Shown here in pieces: positions 1-7,648 of a stretch of 64,000 bases of DNA; positions within the stretch are counted from its first letter, which is position 1, and each line of letters begins with the position of its first letter. The stretch covers positions 1 through 64,000 of the forward strand of contig NZ_FQXI01000011.1 of the NCBI RefSeq assembly GCF_900129925.1. The letters are read 5' to 3'. The translations under genes and the position numbers were made by a program. Below the pieces are notes generated by a model. It ran no database searches. It had not been told where the DNA came from and saw nothing but the letters and a program-made list of their open reading frames with translations. This stretch comes from Anaerosphaera aminiphila DSM 21120 (lineage in GTDB: Bacteria; Bacillota; Clostridia; Tissierellales; Peptoniphilaceae).

Positions 1-309
1 CTTCCTAAGAAAGTTTTTAAAAGCTTCACTTCGGACAGAGGCAAAGAGTTTGCATGTTATACAGATGTAGAAGAAGAGTTGGGAATAGATTTTTACTTTG
101 CAGATCCCTACAGTGCTTGGCAAAGGGGAACGAATGAAAATAGTAATGGGCTATTACGTGAATTCTATCCTAAGAAAACCGACTTATCGAAAATCAGTAA
201 TGAAAGTTTAATTAAAATATTATATAAAATAAATTCCAGACCTAGAAAATGTCTGGAATTTAGAACAACATTTGATGCATTTTTATACGAGATAAATAAT
301 TTGGAGTAA
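1..309 (+). CDS. IS30-family transposase, C-terminal part (runs off left edge)
   Basis: The reading frame is open from base 1 and ends at TAA 307-309, so only about the last 102 residues are present. These hold the end of the DDE integrase core: TSDRGKEF carries the second acidic residue and its surrounding block, and NENSNGLLREFYPK carries the glutamate block typical of IS30 transposases, which cut and join the element's ends. The N-terminal helix-turn-helix and first Asp lie outside the window. The apparent TTG start at 79 is internal. The element end follows within about 25 bases. Family assignment is firm; activity cannot be judged. Confidence 0.9.
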   Translation, partial: LPKKVFKSFTSDRGKEFACYTDVEEELGIDFYFADPYSAWQRGTNENSNGLLREFYPKKTDLSKISNESLIKILYKINSRPRKCLEFRTTFDAFLYEINNLE

Positions 310-310
310 G

Positions 311-333
311 TGTCGCAATAATTATTGCAATTC
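311..333. repeat. Putative IS30 terminal inverted repeat with internal palindrome
   Basis: The segment begins TGTCGCAATAATTATTG and contains the perfect palindrome TTGCAATAATTATTGCAA shifted by one base. It sits directly after the transposase stop and at the point where the host gene is broken, as expected for the terminal repeat. Its match to the opposite end cannot be seen. Confidence 0.55.
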
Positions 334-390
334 AGCCTTTAAAATACTCTTACTTATATTTGAAATAGTTTTTTTATTTTTTACTTTCAT
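322..390 (-). pseudogene. FtsX/MacB-type ABC permease, N-terminal stub cut by IS30
   Basis: An ATG at 390-388 overlaps the TGA of the upstream ABC ATPase in an ATGA arrangement, the usual translational coupling of ATPase and permease. The frame reads MKVKNKKTISNISKSILKA for about 19 codons, which resembles the cytoplasmic N-terminus of FtsX-like permeases just before the first membrane helix. It then runs into the IS end and stops at TAA 322-324. The rest of the gene presumably lies left of the IS, outside the window. That this was a permease is inferred from position, coupling and the N-terminal sequence. Confidence 0.7.
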
Positions 391-1052
391 ATAAATCGAC
401 CGTCCTCTATGTGAAGTATTCTCTCAGCTCTCTGTGCCACTTCCTCATCATGAGATATTACTACAATAGATTTTTGAAATGTTTCATTTACTTTTGTAAA
501 TAAATCCATTACTGCCTTGCCTGATTTTCTGTCTAAATTCCCCGTAGGTTCATCTGCTAAAATAATTGACGGATTTGATGCAAGAGCACGAGCTATGGCA
601 ACTCTCTGTTGTTGACCGCCTGACAGTTCATTGGGCATGGCATATTTTTTATCGCTAATTCCAAGCACACTTAGTATTTCATCAATATAGTCTTTCTTTA
701 CAGTGTTTCCGTCTAGTCCCACAGGCAAAGTTATATTTTCGTAGACATTCATAAGTTTAAGTAAATTATAGGATTGAAATACAAATCCAATGTGCCTTCT
801 TCTTAAAATTGTAAGCTCATCTTGTTTTAACTTTGAATAGTCTTTCCCATCTAAAATTATCTTTCCCTCAGTTGGATTGTCCAAACCTCCAAGTAAGTGA
901 AGTAAAGTGCTTTTCCCTGAGCCACTCGTTCCAATTATGGAGATAAACTCCCCATCTCTTATTTCTATATCTACTCCGTCAAGAGCTTTAACTAAGCTCT
1001 CACCTTTTCCATAGTATTTTTTTAATCCTATTCCCTCTAACAAATCAATCAC
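387..1052 (-). CDS. ABC transporter ATP-binding protein, MacB/LolD type
   Basis: This 221-residue ATPase has a complete motif set: Walker A GTSGSGKST (residues 41-49), Q-loop Q93, signature LSGGQQQR (143-150), Walker B IILADEP (163-169) and switch H201. The LFTxV-like and RRRHIGFVFQ features fit the LolD/MacB/FtsE subgroup, which power export or mechanotransmission through FtsX-like permeases. The GTG at 1052 lies inside the AAGAGGTGATT ribosome site, so a TTG at 1043 has better spacing and is the likelier start. Its coupled permease is interrupted by IS30 at 390, so this protein may be an orphan. Confidence 0.88.
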   Translation of the reverse strand: MIDLLEGIGLKKYYGKGESLVKALDGVDIEIRDGEFISIIGTSGSGKSTLLHLLGGLDNPTEGKIILDGKDYSKLKQDELTILRRRHIGFVFQSYNLLKLMNVYENITLPVGLDGNTVKKDYIDEILSVLGISDKKYAMPNELSGGQQQRVAIARALASNPSIILADEPTGNLDRKSGKAVMDLFTKVNETFQKSIVVISHDEEVAQRAERILHIEDGRFI

Positions 1053-1075
1053 CTCTTAAGTAAATAATATATAAA

Positions 1076-1112
1076 AATACTTACAAAGTACCTACAAAGT
1101 ATTTACAAATCA
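1076..1112 (-). promoter_or_regulatory. Three 11-bp-spaced direct repeats over the ABC promoter
   Basis: On the + strand TACAAAGTA occurs at 1082 and 1093 and a degenerate TACAAATCA at 1104, an exact 11-bp period. The first copy is also half of the 13-bp palindrome TACTTACAAAGTA (1078-1090). Read on the minus strand they lie just upstream of an AT-rich TATTAT at about 1066-1071, overlapping the -35 area. One-turn direct repeats are typical of OmpR-family response-regulator sites; the palindrome would also suit a TetR-type dimer. No regulator gene is in the window. Confidence 0.45.
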
Positions 1113-1205
1113 TAAAAAGATTTTCCTACATAAATATTACAACACATAATATTTTTAAACATTTTTATTCAACTGTTCTTTAACAACTATATGTTTTTAA
1201 ACTCC

Positions 1206-1250
1206 ACAAAAAATAGTGATACTACTCTTTAAAGAATAATATCACTATTT
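1206..1250 (-). terminator. Rho-independent terminator after ilvD
   Basis: AAATAGTGATA (1211-1221) pairs with TATCACTATTT (1240-1250), with further inner pairing around TCTTTAAAGA. On the minus strand the stem is followed by a run of T residues. It lies 20 bases beyond the ilvD stop. Confidence 0.8.
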
Positions 1251-1269
1251 AAGTTTTTTAACTTAATAT

Positions 1270-2943
1270 TTAATCTGAATCCAATATTGCTCCCTTATCT
1301 GCAGAGGTTACAAGCTTTGCATATCTCTTTAAAACTCCTGTCTTAGGCTTTTCAAATATTTCCACTACTTCTAAACGCCTTTTTATTTCACTTTCATCTA
1401 CTAACAGTTCCAACTTTCTATTTGGAACATCAATTAAAATTTCATCTCCATCTTCTACTATTGCAATAGGTCCCTTAGCTGCTGCCTCAGGAGAGACATG
1501 TCCAATGCAAGGTCCTCTTGTAGATCCGGAGAAACGCCCATCTGTAACTAATGCACAACTGGTATCCAATCCACGTCCTACAAGTAGAGATGTAGTCATA
1601 TGCATTTCACGCATTCCCGGCCCACCTTTTGGACCTTCATAGGAAATGACCAATATATCTCCTTTTTGTATTTTATCTTCTATTATTGCATCACTTGCTT
1701 CTTCCATTGACTTAAAGGTCTTTGCTCTACCTTTAAAATACTTCATAGAAGGGTGTATTCCGGATTGTTTTACTACTGCACCATTAGGCGCAAGATTTCC
1801 ATATAGTATTGCTATGCCACCTTCAGGTAATTTTGGATTTTCCAACGGAAAAATAACATTGTTTTTTGGTGCAACAACATCTTTAAGGTTCTCCTTAATA
1901 TTTTTCCCTGTGACAGTTAAATGTTCACTATGTAAATAGGGTTCAATAGTTTTTAAAATGGCAGGTACTCCACCGGCTTCATGTAACTCTGTAAGTGAGT
2001 ATTCACCTGAGGGTTTTATATTACAAATATAAGGTACCTTTTTTCCTATTCGGTTAAATGCTTCTAACTCTAAAGGAATTTTCCCTTCATTTGCTATACT
2101 CATTAAATGTAAGACACTATTTGTAGAACCGCCCATAGCCATAGTTGCTGCAATAGCATTTTCAAGTGCATTTTTTGTAACTATATCTCTAGGCTTTATA
2201 TTTTCATTTATAAGCTCTATAATGCGTCTGCCTGTTTGTCTGGCCAATCTCTTTTTTTCAGAACCAACTGCAAGTGAAGTTCCCACTCCTGGAAGTGAAA
2301 GTCCTAAAACTTCTGCAAGGCAACTCATAGTATTTGCAGTTCCCATCATTGCACAACTTCCTAAGCTTGGAATTGCCTCCTTTTCAAATTCTGACAACTC
2401 TTCATTAGTAAATTTACCTTCAAGTGTCCTGCCTGCAAACTCTCTTATGTCCGTTGTTGTAATTACAGAACAGTGTTCAGACTTCCCAGTAAGGCTTGGT
2501 CCTGAAGTAAGAATAATAGCAGGTATATTTATCCTCATTGCCGCCATTATCATTCCCGGAACAATTTTATCGCAACCGGCTATCATAACCATAGCATCAA
2601 ATCGATGTGATTGAACCATTATCTCTATACTATCTGCAATTATTTCTCTACTTGGCAGAGGATAACTCATTCCAATATGACCTTGGCACATTCCGTCACA
2701 AACAGCAATTGTTTCAAACTCTTTTGGCACTCCTCCCACTTCCCAAATTCCCTGTTTCACAAAGTTTCCAAGTTCTTGTAAGTGAGCGTGCCCGGGTACA
2801 ATTTCATTCCAAGAATTTACAACAGCAACTAGAGGTTTGTCAAAATCATCTTCAATCATTCCCAAACTATACAAAAGTGCACGATGAGCTGAACGTTCTA
2901 TTCCCTTTGTAAGTTCATCACTTCTCTTTTTTAAATTTTTCAT
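1270..2943 (-). CDS. ilvD: Dihydroxy-acid dehydratase
   Basis: IlvD dehydrates 2,3-dihydroxy-isovalerate and 2,3-dihydroxy-3-methylvalerate to the 2-oxo acids in valine/isoleucine synthesis, using a labile Fe-S cluster. The 557-residue protein has normal family length and the characteristic cysteine motifs [12 protein letters not shown] and [14 protein letters not shown], plus the C-terminal [11 protein letters not shown] block. ATG 2943 is chosen because GGGTGG lies 5 bases upstream; the in-frame GTG codons at 2952 and 2949 fall in or before that site. No other ilv or leu gene is in the window and no T-box precedes it, so it looks like a free-standing gene, perhaps for partial BCAA synthesis or oxo-acid interconversion. 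Confidence 0.95.
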   Translation of the reverse strand: MKNLKKRSDELTKGIERSAHRALLYSLGMIEDDFDKPLVAVVNSWNEIVPGHAHLQELGNFVKQGIWEVGGVPKEFETIAVCDGMCQGHIGMSYPLPSREIIADSIEIMVQSHRFDAMVMIAGCDKIVPGMIMAAMRINIPAIILTSGPSLTGKSEHCSVITTTDIREFAGRTLEGKFTNEELSEFEKEAIPSLGSCAMMGTANTMSCLAEVLGLSLPGVGTSLAVGSEKKRLARQTGRRIIELINENIKPRDIVTKNALENAIAATMAMGGSTNSVLHLMSIANEGKIPLELEAFNRIGKKVPYICNIKPSGEYSLTELHEAGGVPAILKTIEPYLHSEHLTVTGKNIKENLKDVVAPKNNVIFPLENPKLPEGGIAILYGNLAPNGAVVKQSGIHPSMKYFKGRAKTFKSMEEASDAIIEDKIQKGDILVISYEGPKGGPGMREMHMTTSLLVGRGLDTSCALVTDGRFSGSTRGPCIGHVSPEAAAKGPIAIVEDGDEILIDVPNRKLELLVDESEIKRRLEVVEIFEKPKTGVLKRYAKLVTSADKGAILDSD

Positions 2944-2981
2944 ATACACCACCCAAACTTATTATATTTGTTATACCTTAA

Positions 2982-3010
2982 ATTATAGCAACTATAAAGT
3001 TACATTCCAA
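2982..3010 (-). promoter_or_regulatory. Promoter of ilvD
   Basis: TTGGAA (complement of 3005-3010) and a consensus TATAAT (complement of 2982-2987) are separated by 17 bases and lie about 40 bases upstream of the ilvD ATG. Confidence 0.6.
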
Positions 3011-3031
3011 ACTTTGTACTAAATTAATTAT

Positions 3032-3057
3032 AAAAAAAGAGATAACATCGCTATCCC
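3032..3057 (-). terminator. Terminator after thpR
   Basis: GGGATA/TATCTC stem (3039-3057, one G-T pair) followed on the minus strand by seven T residues; the stem overlaps the thpR stop codon. Confidence 0.65.
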
Positions 3058-3582
3058 TTTAAAGTATATAAACTTTTATATTTTACTCCCTGCTTTGTAA
3101 ACTTACTTTGATAGAGGAAAAGTTTAGGTTTTTTAATTGTGGCAAATTTAGGCAACTTTATATTTTTAATGTCCTCACTGTCAATTTGAACGTCTCTTGC
3201 TATAGTAATATGAGGCGTAAACTCACGACTATCAACTATAATATCCAAATTTTTTAAAATAGTTTTCAAATCGCCATGTAATTTTTGTAAGTCCTTTGAA
3301 TTTTCACAGCCCAACCACACCAACTTTGAGCCTCTTTTTTTTAAAGTATCCCAATTTATCCGCTGATATACTAAGTTCTCTGGGATAATTTACGTGCAAA
3401 AAATCCTCTATTAAATCTTTAGCTTTATTCCTCTCAACTTCTCCTAAAAAATGTAAGGTTAAATGTAAATTATCTTCATTAGTTAAGCGACACTTTTCAG
3501 ATGATTCCTTAATTTGACTTTGTATGTACTTTATATTTTCTTTCCACTCTTTAGAAAGTTCAAAAGCTATAAATAACCTCAT
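3051..3582 (-). pseudogene. thpR: RNA 2',3'-cyclic phosphodiesterase (2'-5' RNA ligase family), frameshifted
   Basis: Two overlapping frames together make one ThpR/LigT-like protein of about 177 residues. The first (from ATG 3582, with AGGAG upstream) carries HLTLHFLG, the first HxT motif; the second carries HITIAR, the second HxT motif. These two histidines form the active site that opens 2',3'-cyclic phosphates. The frame changes within an A8 tract (T8 at 3335-3342 on the + strand): removing one A joins FKKKRGSKLVWLGCEN in register. The break is therefore a single-base homopolymer change: a sequencing error, a real mutation, phase variation, or polymerase slippage that restores some full-length protein. 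Confidence 0.85.
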
Positions 3583-3598
3583 ATTTTCTCCTATTAAT

Positions 3599-4000
3599 TT
3601 AATCTATTTCAATACTCTTTAAATAATTTTTATAAAATACAAATGTTAAAAATATAAACATTACCGGTATGTTAAATACTTTGTCTTCTGCAAATTTTAA
3701 TATTACAATAAATCTGTATAAGAACATTCCACCGGAAAATATTGTCATATATTTAAACATTGAACTGCTTTTTAAGTTTATAGCCTTAATTCCATATACA
3801 CAGTATAACAAATACAGTCCACGTTTAAACAACTGATATATAAAAGGCAGCAACAAATTATTAAAATTATCAGAATTAAAATAAGTTATTATTAAAGTTA
3901 TAAATGATAATATTTCCATAAAACCCTCTATATAAAACAGTGGTCTAATCATTTCTAAAAAACTATAATTTTTTATAGGATTTCCCATATTCTTTTCCAT
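3599..4000 (-). CDS. Small membrane protein of unknown function, next to Xre regulator
   Basis: I do not recognise this 133-residue protein. Hydrophobic stretches around residues 20-40, 45-70 and 85-125 suggest three or four membrane segments with a short charged N-terminus. ATG 4000 has AGGAG 9 bases upstream. It starts 30 bases after the stop of the membrane-anchored Xre regulator on the same strand, so the two are probably co-transcribed; it may be a membrane partner or sensor for it. Codon use resembles neighbouring genes. Confidence 0.6.
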   Translation of the reverse strand: MEKNMGNPIKNYSFLEMIRPLFYIEGFMEILSFITLIITYFNSDNFNNLLLPFIYQLFKRGLYLLYCVYGIKAINLKSSSMFKYMTIFSGGMFLYRFIVILKFAEDKVFNIPVMFIFLTFVFYKNYLKSIEID

Positions 4001-4030
4001 ATACTCACACTCCTATCTATACTATCTTTA

Positions 4031-4687
4031 TTATTTATCTTCCAACCTTTTTAGTTTTTCAGTATTTTCACCGTTGTCCTTACTTATTGAATATAGTTGA
4101 ACAAATGCAAAAATAAGAACAATATAAATAACATAATCATCTAAAGTAAAATTTCCAAATCTAATTGCATTTACTTCTCCTGTTAGCAAAGAAAATACTA
4201 ATAGTAATCCTGAAATAATTGCTTCTATTTTATAGTTTTTTGATGTATTTGTTGTTAAAGACTTTACAGCATAAAAAGAAAGTAAAAAAAGCAATATAAC
4301 TTTAATTATTCCCACTATAAAATAAATGTTCATTATACTTTTTCCACTATTAAAATTAATATCATCACGTAAAATAAGTGCTATCGTTGAAATTCCATAT
4401 ACTACACAAAATATTATACAACACAAACATAATGTCCACTTAAGTATCCCCACAAATTTAAGTTTCTTATTTACGTCCTTAATCATACCGTCGTCCTCCT
4501 TCAATAATACATCTAGTGAAATATTGTAGTAGTCACTTAATAAAACCAGGCTCTCTAAATCCGGATAACTTTTACTGGTCTCCCAATTTGAAATTGTCTG
4601 GCGAGAAACTTTTAACTTCTCCGCAACTTCACTTTGAGTAATATTTAGTTTGTTTCTCTCTTTTTGTAATCTCTCTCCTAATTTCAT
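4031..4687 (-). CDS. Xre-family transcriptional regulator with membrane C-terminus
   Basis: Residues 1-65 form a Cro/cI-type helix-turn-helix (KLNITQSEVAEKLKVSRQT is the recognition region, then WETSKSYPDLESL), as in many Firmicute regulators. After a short linker the rest (about 80-205) contains four likely membrane helices, then a charged tail. Such HTH-membrane fusions are common in Clostridia and are thought to sense envelope state or simply to anchor the repressor; no target is known here. ATG 4687 follows AAAGGAAG. The downstream membrane gene at 3599-4000 is a probable operon partner. Confidence 0.8.
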   Translation of the reverse strand: MKLGERLQKERNKLNITQSEVAEKLKVSRQTISNWETSKSYPDLESLVLLSDYYNISLDVLLKEDDGMIKDVNKKLKFVGILKWTLCLCCIIFCVVYGISTIALILRDDINFNSGKSIMNIYFIVGIIKVILLFLLSFYAVKSLTTNTSKNYKIEAIISGLLLVFSLLTGEVNAIRFGNFTLDDYVIYIVLIFAFVQLYSISKDNGENTEKLKRLEDK

Positions 4688-5084
4688 TTCTACTTCCTTT
4701 CTAACTAAATTATATATTTGTAAGGAGTTTTCATAAAGACTGGAATCTTTGCAACGCCACTTTTTACTTTAAAAGTTTGTACAAATAATCTTTGCATCCT
4801 CTATTTTTAGACATTTAATTATTAATCTATGTATTTATTATAACCTTTTTTAAATTTAAGTATTAAAAATTATCAGTTTATTTGGATATTAAATAATAAT
4901 AAAATAACAATTTTTTAGGTATTGAGTAGTGTCATATTAACTTTAGACACTTCCCAACACCTATATTTTCTACTGAACTTAACTATGATTTTTAATAATG
5001 TAAATTCACTTCCCAAATTGTTAAAATATTACTTTAGATTAAAATTAAAATCTTTGGGCATTTATATATGTAAGGAGCGTGTCT
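4688..5084. other. Intergenic region, about 400 bases, no gene seen
   Basis: This divergent spacer is very AT-rich. Near 4706-4720 is the probable promoter/leader of the Xre regulator (TATATAATT on the minus strand). An AGTGTC/GACACTT hairpin lies at about 4928-4952 without a T tract. A 65-codon open frame starting at 4922 has no ribosome site and no recognisable sequence; I consider it chance. Confidence 0.5.
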
Positions 5085-5306
5085 ATGAGAGAAAAACTAA
5101 ATTTAAAAAACCTTTCTAAATTTTTAAGTATTACAGGGTTTATGTTAGCTGCATTTTCAACTTATAGAATTGTAAAAGTTCGTGCATCTCTTCCTCCAGG
5201 AGTTTGCCCTGTTGACAACCAAAGAGGATTTTTATTTCTATCAATTTTTTTACTTTTATCATCTTTGGCTTTAGATTTATTTTTAGAAAAAAATAAAAAG
5301 TTATAA
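5085..5306 (+). CDS. Small two-helix membrane protein with CPVDN motif
   Basis: This predicts 73 residues. ATG 5085 is preceded by TAAGGAG with 7-base spacing; the in-frame GTG at 5079 is too close to that site. Two hydrophobic segments (about residues 12-28 and 48-64) flank a conserved-looking loop, LPPGVCPVDNQRG, giving a hairpin topology, with a lysine-rich C-terminus. I know of similar short proteins in Clostridia but no function. A single cysteine and the polar loop are the only distinctive features. It is a monocistronic gene with its own terminator. Confidence 0.7.
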   Translation: MREKLNLKNLSKFLSITGFMLAAFSTYRIVKVRASLPPGVCPVDNQRGFLFLSIFLLLSSLALDLFLEKNKKL

Positions 5307-5338
5307 GAAACTGTGTCTATAAGTTTCTTATAACTTTT
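5300..5338 (+). terminator. Terminator of the CPVDN small protein gene
   Basis: A perfect 12-bp stem GTTATAAGAAAC/GTTTCTTATAAC (5300-5311, 5323-5334) is followed by TTTTAT. The gene's stop codon lies inside the first arm. Confidence 0.85.
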
Positions 5339-5403
5339 ATTTGTAACTCTTTCTATAAAACTAACTAATATGTCCAATACTTATAATAATTTTAAACACA
5401 TTG

Positions 5404-6720
5404 TTATATTAATGGTACTAAAATTCTAAGGAAAAATATAATTGCCAAAATATACATTAGTACTGAAATATCTTTTCTCTTTCCTGTAGTAAATTTCAAT
5501 AATACATAACTCATCATTCCAAAAGCTATTCCCTCTGCAATTGAATAGGCGAAAGGCATCATTATAATAGTCAAAAATGCAGGAACTGACTCAGCATAGT
5601 TGTCAAAGTCTATATCTTTTATTGGGCTCATCATAAATAATCCAACCATTACTAGCGCTGCTGACGTTGCCTCTGTTGGAACTATGGAAAATAGAGGAAA
5701 GAAAAATAGTGAAATTAAAAACAGTGCTCCGGTTGACAGTGTTGTAAGTCCTGTTCTTCCTCCATCTGCAACTCCACTTGCACTCTCAACAAATGTAGTT
5801 ACTGTACTTGTTCCAAGAAGTGCTCCGGCAGTTGTTCCTATTGCATCTGCCATAAGTGCTTTTCCAACATCTGGAAGTTCACCATTTTCATCAAGTAAAT
5901 TGGCTTTTGTTGCAACTCCTGTCAATGTTCCAACAGTGTCAAACATATCTACAAATAGGAAAGTAAACATAACAGAAAACATTTTAAATGTAAATATTTC
6001 ACCAAACTCAAGTTGAAACGCTATAGGTTTTATTGAAGGTGGTAGTGAAAATATTGCCCCTGTAGGCAAATGAGTAACTCCCAATATCAAAGCCAATACT
6101 GTAGAGGCTACAATACCATAAAGCAAAGCTCCCTTCACTTTCTTTGCGCTTAAAAATGCCATTAAAAATAATCCAAAAAATAATACCGCTACATTTGGAG
6201 TCAATAAATTTCCCAAGCTTAAAATTACACCATCTCCAGGAATAATAATATTCGCTCCAGTAAGTCCTATAAATGCAATATAAATTCCTATCCCCACAGA
6301 AACCGCTTTTTTAAGAGTCAATGGTATTGCATTAAAAATTTCTTCTCTAATTTTAAATGCCGATAGCAATATAAATACTATCCCCTCTAAAAATACTGCT
6401 GTCAGTGCAAATTGCCAAGTTTCTCCCATTTGCAGACACACTGTATACGTAAAAAAGGCGTTTAATCCCATACCTGGAGCTAAGGCAAAGGGAAGGTTTG
6501 CATAAAAAGCCATAATTAAATTTCCAATAATGGAAGCTATAATTGTTGTTGTGAATAGTGCTCCCTTATCCATTCCCGTTTGAGACAAAATATCAGGATT
6601 TACAATTAATATATAAGACATCGTCATAAAAGTAGTAAGCCCTGCCATTAACTCCGTTCTTACATTTGTACCTCTCTGTGAAAGTTTAAATGTTTTTTCA
6701 AAAAAACTGCTGCTCTCCAT
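5404..6720 (-). CDS. NCS2-family purine permease (AzgA/PbuG/GhxP group)
   Basis: A 438-residue polytopic membrane protein that starts with SQRGTNVRTELMAGLTTFMTM and has the ALAPGMGLNAFF signature characteristic of the AzgA-like branch of NCS2 transporters, which import hypoxanthine, guanine or adenine with protons. The second half carries the GTSTVTTFVESASGVADGGRTG motif block. Length and 12-14 predicted helices fit the family. ATG 6720 follows AGGAGG. I saw no purine riboswitch upstream on the minus strand. Exact substrate cannot be decided. Confidence 0.9.
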   Translation of the reverse strand: MESSSFFEKTFKLSQRGTNVRTELMAGLTTFMTMSYILIVNPDILSQTGMDKGALFTTTIIASIIGNLIMAFYANLPFALAPGMGLNAFFTYTVCLQMGETWQFALTAVFLEGIVFILLSAFKIREEIFNAIPLTLKKAVSVGIGIYIAFIGLTGANIIIPGDGVILSLGNLLTPNVAVLFFGLFLMAFLSAKKVKGALLYGIVASTVLALILGVTHLPTGAIFSLPPSIKPIAFQLEFGEIFTFKMFSVMFTFLFVDMFDTVGTLTGVATKANLLDENGELPDVGKALMADAIGTTAGALLGTSTVTTFVESASGVADGGRTGLTTLSTGALFLISLFFFPLFSIVPTEATSAALVMVGLFMMSPIKDIDFDNYAESVPAFLTIIMMPFAYSIAEGIAFGMMSYVLLKFTTGKRKDISVLMYILAIIFFLRILVPLI

Positions 6721-6821
6721 AAATCTCCTCCTATTTAATTATTAATTATTTTGAGAATATATCATATCATAAATTCCACCTTAGTTTAATATTTTACAGA
6801 CTTAAATTATAAATATTCCAC

Positions 6822-6850
6822 TTGTATTTTAATAGTTTTTTTGCTAAAAT
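6822..6850 (+). promoter_or_regulatory. Promoter of mntP leader
   Basis: TTGTAT (6822-6827) and TAAAAT (6845-6850) with a 17-base spacer lie immediately upstream of the riboswitch. Confidence 0.55.
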
Positions 6851-6858
6851 TATCTAAT

Positions 6859-6973
6859 TGGTAAGGGAGTAATTGGCGTATACGTTATAAAGTCAACATA
6901 CTGAAAATTTTTCTGGCTTTATATTAAATAATGAGACTTATCTACTCAAAAAGGGTAGATAAGTCTTTTTTTA
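6859..6973 (+). ncRNA. yybP-ykoY Mn2+ riboswitch upstream of mntP
   Basis: The leader contains the two conserved loops of this class: GGTAAGGGAGTAA (6860-6872) and, after AGTCAACATACTG (6891-6903), the ATGAGAC element (6931-6937). GAGAC forms the start of a strong terminator stem, GACTTATCTAC/GTAGATAAGTC (6935-6967), followed by T7. In known members, Mn2+ bridges the two loops and prevents terminator formation, turning on Mn efflux genes. Placement directly before mntP matches that logic. The helix sequences are divergent from textbook examples, hence slightly reduced certainty. Confidence 0.85.
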
Positions 6974-7000
6974 TGTTGTTTATTATTTTAGGGGTGTAAT

Positions 7001-7561
7001 ATGGAAAATTTAATTAGTATATTCTTGATAGGACTTGGTCTATCTATGGATGCATTTGCCGCTTCTGTTTGCAAAGGACTATCTTTACAAAAAAAAGATA
7101 TTCGAAAAACTTTAAAAATCGGTTTTTATTTTGGATTTTTTCAAGCTTTAATGCCAATTATCGGCTTTTATTTAGCTACTAATTTTGCTGATAGTATTAA
7201 ATCTATAGATCATTGGATTGCATTTATACTTTTAGGATTAATAGGACTAGATATGATTAAAGGTTCCTTTGAAAAAGATTGTCCTATTGATAGTGGTTTT
7301 GATTTTAAATCTATGATTACAATATCAATAGCCACAAGTATAGATGCTCTGGTTGTGGGAGTAACATTTGCTTTTTTTAATTCCAATATATTTCAAGCTG
7401 CTTTAATTATAGGAATTATAACTTTTTTTATGTCAGTTTTAGGTGTTAGTCTTGGAAGTGTTCTCGGAATAAAATACAAACAAAGAGCTGAAATTGTCGG
7501 AGGTGTTATTTTAATTGTAATGGGATTTAAAATATTGTTTGAACACTTGAATTTATTTTAA
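7001..7561 (+). CDS. mntP: Manganese efflux pump MntP
   Basis: The 186-residue protein matches MntP (DUF204/YebN) in length and in its two paired motifs: GLSMDAFAASVCKGL near the N-terminus and SIATSIDALVVGV in the second half. Their aspartates line the ion path in the internal-repeat fold of six helices. It exports Mn2+ from the cytoplasm. ATG 7001 follows GGGGTG. The Mn2+ riboswitch upstream is strong independent support for function and regulation. No obvious terminator separates it from the protease gene downstream, although that gene has its own TATAAT. Confidence 0.95.
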   Translation: MENLISIFLIGLGLSMDAFAASVCKGLSLQKKDIRKTLKIGFYFGFFQALMPIIGFYLATNFADSIKSIDHWIAFILLGLIGLDMIKGSFEKDCPIDSGFDFKSMITISIATSIDALVVGVTFAFFNSNIFQAALIIGIITFFMSVLGVSLGSVLGIKYKQRAEIVGGVILIVMGFKILFEHLNLF

Positions 7562-7648
7562 TATGTAATTTCCACTTTATTTTGCCACATCTGTTATAAA
7601 GTACCTTTAATTTGGTATAATTCTTTAGTAAGGGGGAATTTACTAACA

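Larger units (their letters stand above)
1..333 (+). mobile_element. Right end of an IS30-family insertion sequence
   Basis: The transposase tail is followed by a terminal segment (311-333), and beyond it the sequence is the coding start of an unrelated permease. The outer boundary is inferred at about 333/334, where the permease codons stop making sense. The other end lies left of the window, so target duplication and IR pairing cannot be checked here. Confidence 0.75.

Noticed and set aside
1646-2912. Three open frames on the + strand inside ilvD
   Set aside because: They are antisense shadows of a well-conserved dehydratase; no ribosome sites and no recognisable products.
2944-3030. Possible T-box before ilvD
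   Set aside because: No GGTGGNACCGCG-type bulge and too short a leader between promoter and start codon.
4922-5119. 65-codon + strand frame before the CPVDN protein
   Set aside because: No ribosome site, AT-driven composition, and it overlaps the real ribosome site and start of the next gene in another frame.
6721-6821. Possible purine riboswitch upstream of the NCS2 permease
   Set aside because: Minus-strand leader lacks the paired loops and conserved core of the class; only AT-rich sequence and a ribosome site are visible.
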